Shown here in pieces: positions 6,120-13,288 of a stretch of 15,193 nt of DNA (positions are counted from its first letter, which is position 1; each line of letters starts with the position of its first letter). The notes beneath the pieces were generated by a model. That model did not search any database, was not told the origin of the DNA, and saw only the letters and a program-made list of their open reading frames with translations. Position numbers and translations under genes: made by a program. Origin of the DNA: Thioalkalivibrio sp. (lineage in GTDB: Bacteria; Pseudomonadota; Gammaproteobacteria; Ectothiorhodospirales; Ectothiorhodospiraceae); the NCBI GenBank assembly GCA_003555285.1, contig PWGH01000255.1, forward strand, positions 1-15,193. Reading direction: 5' to 3'.

Positions 6120-8285
6120 TCAGCGGAACAGGCTGTTGCGCTCCACTTCGACCACGCGAGGAGCGAGCGGCGGGCAGATCTGATCCGGGTCGATCCGGGT
6201 CGCGTCCTCGATCACAGGCAGGCCTTCGCGTGTCATCTTCAATGCCGGCAGCAGGTGGCCCATGCCGGCCAGCGTGCGTGCGGTCGCCACCTCGCGATCG
6301 AACTGACCATTGACATAGGCGCGCCGGGCCTCGAAGAGCTCGTTTTCGGTGTCGAGCAGGTCCAGCAAGGTGCGCTGACCGATGTTGAACTGCTGCAGGT
6401 AAGCAGTACGTACCCGATCGCTCGAGAGTTGATGCTGATCCAGATACACCAGACGCTCGTCCAACACCTGCACATCGTTGAAGGCGGTGGCGACGTCCTG
6501 GCGGATGGTGCGGCACGCGTTCTCCTGACCCTGTTCGGCTGCATTCGTCTGCTCGGTGAACTGCGCGATGCGCGCCTGGTCCGAAAAGCCCCGGAAGAGA
6601 TTGAAGTCCAGCGTCACGCCGAATTGGGTATCGGTCACCCAGCGATCGTTGTCCGCCCCAAACTCCGTCTGCAGGGCGTTGTCCCGGCTCTGCCGGGCCT
6701 GGAAGTTGAGTTGAGGGTGGTAGTTGGAGCGTGCAACCCCAACCTGTTCGCGTGCTGAAGAAACGCCCTCGACCGCGGCGAACATTGCCGGATTCGACGC
6801 CAGCGCCTGAACCACCGCCTGATCGATCGTCTCCGGCAGCATCTCCTCGGGCAGCGCACCGATGATTTCGACGAAGTCCTCGGAAGGCGTGCGCCCCACC
6901 ACCCGCAGGAAGCGTGCGGAGACGTCGTGGAGGTTGGAGATTTCGGTCAGCAGGTTCGCTTCCGCGAGGGCCAGCCGGCCGGTGGCCTGTTCGAGATCCA
7001 CCCCGCGCCCGACGCCCGTTTCGACCAGTTCGAGCACCTGATTGTACAGGCCCCGGTGGGCGGCGTGGTTTTCTTCGGCCAGGGCCACCAGTTCACGGTA
7101 GCGTTCGACATCGGCATAGGCGCGGATCGCCTCCAGTGCAACTTGTTCCGAGGTGCCCAGCAGTTCGTAGTAGCGAACCATCTGCGCATGACCCAGACGA
7201 GCCACCTCGCTGCGGGTCAGGAAACCGTCGTAGAGCATTTGATTGAGGGTCAGCGTGGCGCGCAGGGGATCACGGCTCAGGCGACCGCGCTCGCTGCTTT
7301 CCTGGTACTGACGACCGGCGAAGAGCTGGAGGTCGATCTCCGGGAAATAGCCGCCACGCGCGACGTTGCGGCCCTCTTCAGCGGCGAGGTAGGCGTGCCA
7401 CCGTTCCTGCACCTCAGGGTTGGTATTGATCGCCTGAACGACCGCCATACGCAAGGGATCGGTCTCGAGGTCGGCCTCCGGCGCAGGGAAGAAAGCGTCG
7501 GCATCGGAACGCAGGACCGGTTCGTCATCGGCACTCGCGGCATAGGCGGGCAGACCGGGCGCGACGTTGCGGGTCCCGGCCGCGGTGGTCATCGAAACCT
7601 CACCGCTCTCGGTCTTCAGATAGGTTCCGGCCTCGACGGTACGCACCCCCGCGGCGGGGGCCACACCTTGGCCGCTGGAATCCATTATCAAATTGCCGCT
7701 CCCGTCCAGTACCGCATGCCCGTCGCCGTCGACGTGCAGCAACTGGAAGGTGGTCCCGCGCAGGCCCATGGTCGCGACCGGCGTGTCGTACCGGACATTG
7801 GCCGGCGAATGGTCGGCGATGGCGCCGGTGATGACGCGCAGGCTGCCGCGGACCAGTTCCGAACTCGAGCGCGAGCCGCCGGCGTTCGCGGTATCGAAGT
7901 GGTAATCGTCGATCCGGTACTCCGAATTGGGGCGCACGGCGGTATTGCCGCCATCGGTGAAGCGAATGCGTACGCTGCTCGCGGGTCCCGTTTGCAGCGT
8001 ATCGCCAGCAAAGATCTCGGCCCCGGGATGTGCCGGACGTGCGTCATTGTCTGCCGCATACAGACGCACCTCGCCATGCGTGAACACCACCTCACCGGCC
8101 GGTGCCGTGGCCAGCAGCGGTCCGCTGCTCAAGGCCATCACGAGGCCGACAAGAAAAGCCGGAGTCCTGAATGCCTGTTGACTGGCATCCCGTCCTGCAA
8201 CCACCACCGAATCCTCGCGATGTAGATCGGGCGTGACCGATCCAACGGCCATCGTGACCCGTTCAAACCTCAAAAAAGCAAACAT
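6120..8285 (-). CDS. FecR-domain/TolC-family outer-membrane channel fusion
   Basis: A 721-residue exported protein joining two families. A long n-region leads to a hydrophobic segment at about 43-60 with cleavage near ATA-PAG (60-64). Residues about 64-240 form a FecR-type domain: GEVxFTHGEV, a GDTLQTG turn (94-100), an SSVRIRFTDG strand (103-112), a GSLRVITG repeat (147-154) and TPVATMGLRGT (168-178), the classic FecR core. Residues about 275-685 are a TolC/outer-membrane efflux domain with duplicated helical halves, including YFPEI (313-317), NQMLYDG (348-354), TGVGRGVD (423-430), FNLFRG (561-566) and IGQRTLLDLLDTENELFEAR (635-654). Cys591 and Cys704 are the only cysteines. The frame opens at GTG 8336, but AGGAG at 8295-8299 fixes the ATG at 8285. 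It is divergent from the CHASE2 cyclase and paralogous to the TolC-OmpA gene. Confidence 0.93.
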   Translation of the reverse strand: MFAFLRFERVTMAVGSVTPDLHREDSVVVAGRDASQQAFRTPAFLVGLVMALSSGPLLATAPAGEVVFTHGEVRLYAADNDARPAHPGAEIFAGDTLQTGPASSVRIRFTDGGNTAVRPNSEYRIDDYHFDTANAGGSRSSSELVRGSLRVITGAIADHSPANVRYDTPVATMGLRGTTFQLLHVDGDGHAVLDGSGNLIMDSSGQGVAPAAGVRTVEAGTYLKTESGEVSMTTAAGTRNVAPGLPAYAASADDEPVLRSDADAFFPAPEADLETDPLRMAVVQAINTNPEVQERWHAYLAAEEGRNVARGGYFPEIDLQLFAGRQYQESSERGRLSRDPLRATLTLNQMLYDGFLTRSEVARLGHAQMVRYYELLGTSEQVALEAIRAYADVERYRELVALAEENHAAHRGLYNQVLELVETGVGRGVDLEQATGRLALAEANLLTEISNLHDVSARFLRVVGRTPSEDFVEIIGALPEEMLPETIDQAVVQALASNPAMFAAVEGVSSAREQVGVARSNYHPQLNFQARQSRDNALQTEFGADNDRWVTDTQFGVTLDFNLFRGFSDQARIAQFTEQTNAAEQGQENACRTIRQDVATAFNDVQVLDERLVYLDQHQLSSDRVRTAYLQQFNIGQRTLLDLLDTENELFEARRAYVNGQFDREVATARTLAGMGHLLPALKMTREGLPVIEDATRIDPDQICPPLAPRVVEVERNSLFR

Positions 8286-8294
8286 TCGAATACG

Positions 8295-8299
8295 CTCCT
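8295..8299 (-). promoter_or_regulatory. Ribosome binding site deciding the FecR-TolC start
   Basis: On the minus strand this reads AGGAG, 9 nt upstream of the ATG at 8285. The longer frame from GTG 8336 would put this site inside the coding region and has no comparable site of its own. Confidence 0.75.
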
Positions 8300-8569
8300 G
8301 GTAATGATTGCAATAACACAACGACCGCCTCGGCACGCCGGCAGAACCAACGGACGCCTACGCGCCCGTGTTGCGCCGGGTGGGGCCGAATGCGACGGCG
8401 GCAGACAATCTTGCACGCCTTCGCGCCATCGAACCCCATGGGGCGCCAATGAACCAACGTCAGTATCTTTCGCTTGCCAAGGCTGGTCAAGCGCGGCGTG
8501 CAGCGCTCCCCCAAGAACCCAGCGCGGCTCCGGGTGATCCGACCTCGACGGCACGGGATCCTAGCAAGG

Positions 8570-8581
8570 CAAGGTACCTTG
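8570..8581. promoter_or_regulatory. 12-bp perfect palindrome, possible operator
   Basis: CAAGGTACCTTG is a perfect palindrome lying 119 bp upstream of the cyclase ATG and 285 bp upstream of the FecR-TolC ATG. A dimeric regulator could bind here and control both genes. It is not a cAMP-CRP consensus (TGTGA-N6-TCACA). Confidence 0.35.
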
Positions 8582-8699
8582 GCAAAAGCGAACCCGGAAC
8601 GAGTGATTAAAAATTGACCAGGGCCGCGCGCCCTGAAGCGCCCTTAAAACCCTGAATACCCTACACTGAGGGCATCGAGTTCGGAGGAGCCTTCCATCC

Positions 8700-10937
8700 A
8701 TGCCGCCACCAGCAAACCATGATCGCTGGAATCCTATCAAGGCCGGCCGCTTACGCGGGCTTCAGTTCTTCGGAGGCCTCGCCATACTGCTCCTGCTGCT
8801 AGCCCCACCCCTGGGCTGGATCGAGGTGCCGACCCTGGAACGGCTCGAGTGGGTCACTTATGATCTACGGGTTCGCGCAACCTTGCCTTTTGCCGGCGAC
8901 CCCGCCTTGATCCTGATCGATATCGACGAACGCAGCCTCTTCGAACTGGGGCAATGGACATGGCCGCGCACGCGCATCGCCGAGTTGATCGAACGGTTGT
9001 TCGAGGACTACCACGTCGCCCTGCTCGGCATCGACGTGGTCTTTGCCGAACCCGAGCACAATCCGTTACACGCACTCTGGCCCGAACTGGTGCAACAGTA
9101 CCCGGTGCTGGCCGGGGCCAGCACACCGATCGACGGCGATCAGGAACTCGCGAGCGTTCTTGCGCGCCACCCGGTCGTGCTCGGCTACTATTTCCAGTCC
9201 CGCATCGGCCCCGCAGACCCGCCATCCGTAGGCCTGCTGCCCCCTGCGGCCGAACTGGAGAGACCGACCTTAGCCCTGAGCCGGATACCGCTACCCCGGC
9301 CCGAACGCCACACCGCCAACCTGCACCCGCTGCAGCAGGCGGCCCTTTCTGGCGGCTTCTTCGACAACCCCTTCGTCGACGACGACGGCGTGGTGCGCCG
9401 TGTGGCCCTGCTCCAGATCTGGGAGGACGCGGTCTATCCCAGCCTGTCCCTGGCGATGTTGATGAGCCTGCTCGGCCACCCTGCCCTTGAAATCGAGGTG
9501 AGCGAGGGGGGCGGTCTGGCGCAACTCGAGGCCCTGGACGTGGGCGGTTTTCGCATCCCGGTCGATGCCCGGGGGGCGGCCCTGGTCCCGTGGTTCGGCC
9601 CGCGCGGGCAATTTTCCACCATCTCCGCCGCCGATGTCCTCAATGGCACCGCGAATCCGGCCACCCTGGCCGGGGCCACCGTGCTGCTGGGATCCACCGC
9701 GCCCGGCCTGATGGATCTGCGCGCGACGCCGGTGGGTGGCGTGTACCCCGGAGCCGAAATCAACCTGTCGCTGCTCGCCGGCATGCTGCATCAGCGCTTC
9801 CTGGCCGCACCCGCGTTCATCGTGGCGGGCGAGATCATCACCCTGATAGCCGTCGGCCTGTTGATGATTCTGATCTTTCCGCTGCTGAAAGCGCCGCTGC
9901 TGATGCTCGCCAGCGCCCTGTTATTGGCGGGCCTGATCGCCGGAAATCTGTGGGCCTGGCATGCGGGTTGGGTCCTGCCGCTGGCCTCTGGTCTGCTGCT
10001 GGTCGCCGGCCAGACACTCTGGCAGCTGAGCATGAATCTTCTGCGCGAGAGTCAACAGAAGCACTGGGTGACCGCGCGGTTCGGGCAATATATTCCGCCG
10101 GAACTGGTTCAGGATATGGTGCACAGTGGCCAGAGCTTCGGCCTGCAGGGGGAGGCCCGCGAGATGACGGTGCTGTTCTCGGACATGCAGGGCTTCACCC
10201 GCTTCGCGGAAAATCTGGAACCGCAGGCACTCACGCAGGTGATGAACCGCCTGTTGACGCCGTTGACCGAGGCCATCCACGAGCGCCGCGGCACCATCGA
10301 CAAGTACATGGGCGATGCGATCATGGCCTTCTGGGGCGCGCCGCTGCGCGACGCCGAACATGCCCGCCATGCCCTGGAGGGCAGCTTTGCGATGCGCACA
10401 GCGCTCGCCGCACTGAACCGGGAGTTGGAGGCCGAAGGCCAGCCGCCACTGGTGATGGGGATCGGCCTGAACAGCGGCGTGATGAGTGTGGGCAACATGG
10501 GGTCGAGCTTTCGCATGGCCTACTCGGTGATGGGCGACCCGGTAAACATCGGCGCCCGCCTCGAGAAGCTCACCCGCTTTTATGGCATCGGGATCATCGT
10601 CAGCGAATGCACGGCGGCCCAGGTCCCGGAATGGGCCTTTCGCCACATTGATCGCGTGCGGGTGAAGGGCCGCACCGCGCCGCTGACCATTCTCGAACCG
10701 CTGGGTCCCCGCGACACCCTGCCCAAGCCGGTGTTCGACTGGCTGGCGGACCATCAGCGCGCGATCGCGGACTATACCGCCGGGCGTTTTACCGAAGCCG
10801 AGCAACGAATTCGCACCATGGAGGCCGAACGCCCGGGCGACCCCTTGTATCGGATGTATCGGGAACGCCTGGAGGCTCTCCGGATGCGCGCGCCACCCGA
10901 AGATTGGGACGGCGTGTGGACCCACACGACCTCGTGA
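8700..10937 (+). CDS. CHASE2-domain class III adenylate cyclase
   Basis: A 745-residue inner-membrane receptor that should make cAMP from ATP. An N-terminal helix (about 22-40) precedes a periplasmic CHASE2 sensor (about 45-370, with the YDLRVR, DIDERSL and GIDVVF blocks typical of the family). Three closely spaced helices follow (about 371-395, 397-418, 422-442), then a short linker and a cytosolic class III cyclase domain (about 460-665). All expected catalytic positions are present: metal-binding Asp495 (FSDMQGFT) and Asp539 (MGDA), adenine-selecting Lys535 and Asp613, transition-state Asn616 and Arg620 (NIGAR). The Lys/Asp pair argues for adenylate rather than guanylate cyclase. A helical tail of about 70 residues follows. 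The start has GGAGGAG 10 nt upstream. FecR-domain proteins and CHASE2 cyclases are often gene neighbours; here the FecR domain belongs to a TolC. Confidence 0.95.
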   Translation: MPPPANHDRWNPIKAGRLRGLQFFGGLAILLLLLAPPLGWIEVPTLERLEWVTYDLRVRATLPFAGDPALILIDIDERSLFELGQWTWPRTRIAELIERLFEDYHVALLGIDVVFAEPEHNPLHALWPELVQQYPVLAGASTPIDGDQELASVLARHPVVLGYYFQSRIGPADPPSVGLLPPAAELERPTLALSRIPLPRPERHTANLHPLQQAALSGGFFDNPFVDDDGVVRRVALLQIWEDAVYPSLSLAMLMSLLGHPALEIEVSEGGGLAQLEALDVGGFRIPVDARGAALVPWFGPRGQFSTISAADVLNGTANPATLAGATVLLGSTAPGLMDLRATPVGGVYPGAEINLSLLAGMLHQRFLAAPAFIVAGEIITLIAVGLLMILIFPLLKAPLLMLASALLLAGLIAGNLWAWHAGWVLPLASGLLLVAGQTLWQLSMNLLRESQQKHWVTARFGQYIPPELVQDMVHSGQSFGLQGEAREMTVLFSDMQGFTRFAENLEPQALTQVMNRLLTPLTEAIHERRGTIDKYMGDAIMAFWGAPLRDAEHARHALEGSFAMRTALAALNRELEAEGQPPLVMGIGLNSGVMSVGNMGSSFRMAYSVMGDPVNIGARLEKLTRFYGIGIIVSECTAAQVPEWAFRHIDRVRVKGRTAPLTILEPLGPRDTLPKPVFDWLADHQRAIADYTAGRFTEAEQRIRTMEAERPGDPLYRMYRERLEALRMRAPPEDWDGVWTHTTS

Positions 10938-11034
10938 CCCGTCATCGCGAGGACAGCAGGGACGGGTCGATCGATACGTTGTTCTGGCCGACGCCGCCTG
11001 GATGACCCGCTCCGCTCGCCCTTCGGGCCCGCCA

Positions 11035-11067
11035 GCGGTCCTAACGCGCTGCGTGCGTTAGGACCGC
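11035..11067. terminator. Perfect 13-bp hairpin between convergent cyclase and TolC-OmpA genes
   Basis: GCGGTCCTAACGC (11035-11047) and GCGTTAGGACCGC (11055-11067) form a perfect 13-bp stem with a 7-nt loop. A second small hairpin, CGCGC/GCGCG (11065-11079), overlaps its right edge. It lies in the 155-bp gap between two convergent stop codons, so a bidirectional transcript end is the simplest role. There is no clear T-run on either side, so it could instead be a REP-like palindromic element. Confidence 0.6.
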
Positions 11068-11092
11068 GCTTCGTGCGCGATAACGACCACCT

Positions 11093-12910
11093 TTACTCAG
11101 CGCGCACCGTGCGTGCGCCCGTGCGCAGGTCGGTGGTCACTTCCACGCGGCGGTTCTGGATGCGGCCTTCGCGGGTGGTGTTGTCGGCCGCTGGGCGGTC
11201 CTCGCCATGCCCGACCATGCGGATGGCGTCCCGGCGGACACCCTGTTCCACAAAGTAATCGACCACACTCTGGGCGCGCCGTGTAGACAAATCCTGGTTA
11301 TAGGCGGCGGGACCGATGGTGCAGGTATGGCCTTCCACCAACACGGAGGTATAGGTTGCATCCGCCGCCGTCAGCTCAGCGGCCAAACCGCGCAAGGTGG
11401 CCCGACCCTCGGGACGCAAGGTCGCACTGTCGAAGTCGAACAGGGTATCGGCACCCAGCGTGGTGGTGGTGAACTGCGGGGCCGGAACCGGCGCCATGGC
11501 CCGCTGCGCGTTCGTGACCGGGATCGGCGGGCAGATGGCGGCCGGATCGAGGGTCGTGACGGTAGCGATCTCCGGCATCTCATCACGCATCACATCCAGG
11601 GCCTGCAGGAGGCGGCCCTGACCGGCCAGGGTTCGAGCAGTGGCGAACTCCCGATCGAACTGACCGTTCACGAAGGCGCGCCGCGCCTGGAAGTATTCGT
11701 TCTCCGTATCCAACAGATCCAACAGGTTCCGCTGGCCGATACCGAACTGCTGCAGGTAGGCGGTGCGCACGCGGTCCATAGACAGCTGATGCTGATCCAG
11801 ATAGGTCAATTGCTCGTCCAGCACCGCAACGTCGTTGAAGGCGATGGTGACCTCCTGGCGCACGTTGCGGCACACGACCTCGCGCGTGTCCCGGGCCACA
11901 TTGGCCTCTTCGACGAACTGCCCGATCCGGGCCTGGTCGGCCAAACCCCGGAACAGGTTGAAGTTCAAAACCAGGCCGATACTGGTATCGGTGGTCCAAC
12001 GCTCGCCGTCATCGATGAACACGGTTTGCAGGGCATTGTTCCGCCCATGGCGGACCTGAAGATCCAGCCGCGGATGATTATAGGACCGCCCGACACGCAC
12101 TTGTTGTTGGGCCGAGAGAATGTTCTCGGTGGCGGCAAAGAGCGCCGGGTTGGTGGCCAGCGCGTCGATCTGGACTTCGGTGACGGTCGCGGGAATCAGC
12201 TCGGTGGGCAGTGTCCCGATCAGGTCGACATAGTCATCGGAAGGAACCCGGCCCACCACGCGCAAAAAACGGGCACTGACGTCATGCAGGTTGGAGATCT
12301 CGGTCAGCAGATTCGACTCCGCCAGGGCGACGCGGCCGGTCGCCTGCTCGAGATCGACGCCACGGCCGACTCCCGTTTCGGTCAGCTCCAGAACCTGATC
12401 ATACAAACGCCGATGCGCGTCGTGGTTTTCTTCCGCCAGCAGCACCAGTTCCCGGTGCCGCTCGACATCGGCATAGGCGCGGATCGCATCCAGCGCGGCC
12501 TGCTCCGCGGCCTCGACGAATTCGTAATAACGAACCATCTTCGCGTGCCCGAGACGGGCGACATCGCTGCGGGTAAAGAAGCCGTCGTAGAGCATCTGGT
12601 TCAGGGTCACCGACGCGTTTAGGGGGTCGCGGCTCACCCGTCCCTCGGCACTGCTCTCCTGGTATTGCCGGGCGGCGGAAAGCTGGATATCGATTTCCGG
12701 GAAATACCGACCGCGCGCGACCTTGCGACCCTCTTCGGCAGCCAGAAAGGCATGCCACCGCTCCTGCACCTCCGGATTGGTATTGATCGCCTCGAGAATT
12801 GCCGTCCGCACGGGGTCGGGAAGGGGTGTGGACGCCGCAACCGGGCCCGCCGCGAGCAGCATCAGCCCACTCAGGAAAGAGGAAACAAGGATTCGTTGCA
12901 TCGGCCGCAT
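11093..12910 (-). CDS. TolC-family outer-membrane channel with C-terminal OmpA domain, LapE candidate
   Basis: A 605-residue fusion. The signal peptide spans about 1-27 (hydrophobic core 8-24, cleavage near VAAS). Residues about 33-440 are a TolC-type trimeric outer-membrane channel subunit with the same blocks as the FecR-TolC paralogue: YFPEI (69-73), NQMLYDG (104-110), TGVGRGVD (179-186), FNLFRG (317-322), IGQRNLLDLLDTENEYFQAR (391-410). Residues about 441-480 are a Pro-rich linker. Residues 482-598 are an OmpA-type peptidoglycan-binding domain (TLFDFDSATLRPEG, VEGHT, LSTRRAQSV, GHGEDRP, NRRVEV). The residue after GHT is Cys530 where OmpA normally has the diaminopimelate-binding Asp; Arg545 is kept. 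The frame stays open upstream to 13039, but the 43 extra residues precede a perfect signal peptide, so I start at the ATG at 12910. Divergent lapG-lapD makes LapE function likely. Confidence 0.93.
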   Translation of the reverse strand: MRPMQRILVSSFLSGLMLLAAGPVAASTPLPDPVRTAILEAINTNPEVQERWHAFLAAEEGRKVARGRYFPEIDIQLSAARQYQESSAEGRVSRDPLNASVTLNQMLYDGFFTRSDVARLGHAKMVRYYEFVEAAEQAALDAIRAYADVERHRELVLLAEENHDAHRRLYDQVLELTETGVGRGVDLEQATGRVALAESNLLTEISNLHDVSARFLRVVGRVPSDDYVDLIGTLPTELIPATVTEVQIDALATNPALFAATENILSAQQQVRVGRSYNHPRLDLQVRHGRNNALQTVFIDDGERWTTDTSIGLVLNFNLFRGLADQARIGQFVEEANVARDTREVVCRNVRQEVTIAFNDVAVLDEQLTYLDQHQLSMDRVRTAYLQQFGIGQRNLLDLLDTENEYFQARRAFVNGQFDREFATARTLAGQGRLLQALDVMRDEMPEIATVTTLDPAAICPPIPVTNAQRAMAPVPAPQFTTTTLGADTLFDFDSATLRPEGRATLRGLAAELTAADATYTSVLVEGHTCTIGPAAYNQDLSTRRAQSVVDYFVEQGVRRDAIRMVGHGEDRPAADNTTREGRIQNRRVEVTTDLRTGARTVRAE

Positions 12911-13288
12911 GGTCTGGATCTCATTCGTTGGGTCATGAACATGGTGCGCAAGGCTTGGCCCACCGCATGGCTGCAAAAACATGCAAGGACGCGACACCCT
13001 GCCCCATACAGTGAGACCAAAAAAGCCACTGGGGAACAATACACCGTCAAATCGTTATTTACTAGAATGCACAGGCGATCGTGGCAAAGCCCACGGCACA
13101 CCACGGCACCCGCCACCACAGGCGCAACACAGGGCGCAGCACCCGGTGTAGCCGGTTTGTGCGCGCAGGGCGAAGCTCGGGCTGGGAAACGCGAAACCCC
13201 AGGGGCTGGAACATCCCTGGGGGATACCCCCTATCCTGGCTGGCATTCCCGCTCGGCATCGGCCATTCTCAGGCACTGACCCGAACCC
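12911..13288. other. 378-bp divergent control region between TolC-OmpA and lapG
   Basis: No gene is supported. The part at about 13015-13070 is distinctly AT-richer than its surroundings and probably holds promoters; TAGAAT at 13063-13068 resembles a -10 box for lapG, but I find no good -35 box. At about 13091-13110 the sequence CACGGCAC recurs with 10-bp spacing. Near lapG lie CCCCAGGG (13197-13204) with CCCTGGGG (13215-13222), and GGGGG/CCCCC (13219-13231), which overlap and could form alternative hairpins. Confidence 0.5.
13197..13231. promoter_or_regulatory. Overlapping alternative hairpins upstream of lapG
   Basis: CCCCAGGG (13197-13204) pairs with CCCTGGGG (13215-13222) over a 10-nt loop. 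GGGGG (13219-13223) also pairs with CCCCC (13227-13231) over a 3-nt loop. The two structures share 13219-13222 and exclude each other, 58-92 nt before the lapG ATG. This could be a leader switch, an operator or chance in GC-rich DNA. Confidence 0.3.

Larger units (their letters stand above)
8286..8699. promoter_or_regulatory. 414-bp divergent control region between FecR-TolC and CHASE2 cyclase
   Basis: No gene is supported. The region must hold the promoters of both divergent genes. It contains a 12-bp perfect palindrome CAAGGTACCTTG (8570-8581) and an inverted repeat CGCTTG/CAAGCG (8471-8476 with 8488-8493, nearly continuous through CC/GG). The cyclase side ends in a strong GGAGGAG ribosome site (8683-8689). 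A TTGACC at 8614-8619 resembles a -35 box, but no well-spaced -10 box follows, so I place no promoter. Confidence 0.5.

Noticed and set aside
6927..8225. Long plus-strand open frame opposite FecR-TolC (and similar ones opposite TolC-OmpA and the cytochromes)
   Set aside because: The opposite strand encodes proteins with clear family motifs. The antisense translations are low in recognisable features and mirror codon bias.
8614..8650. Sigma-70 promoter for the cyclase based on TTGACC at 8614-8619
   Set aside because: No acceptable -10 hexamer lies 16-18 bp downstream; the nearest AT-rich hexamer is about 24 bp away.
12911..13039. N-terminal extension of TolC-OmpA to the upstream ATG at 13039
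   Set aside because: The added 43 residues would bury a typical signal peptide that starts at the ATG at 12910. They show no domain and no ribosome site.
13070..13125. Possible c-di-GMP-I (GEMM) riboswitch before lapG, suggested by a GGCAAAGCC-like segment
   Set aside because: The other conserved blocks (CACGCACAG-type element, tetraloop receptor and GGGACGCAAAGCC arm) are not present in order, so the match is too partial.
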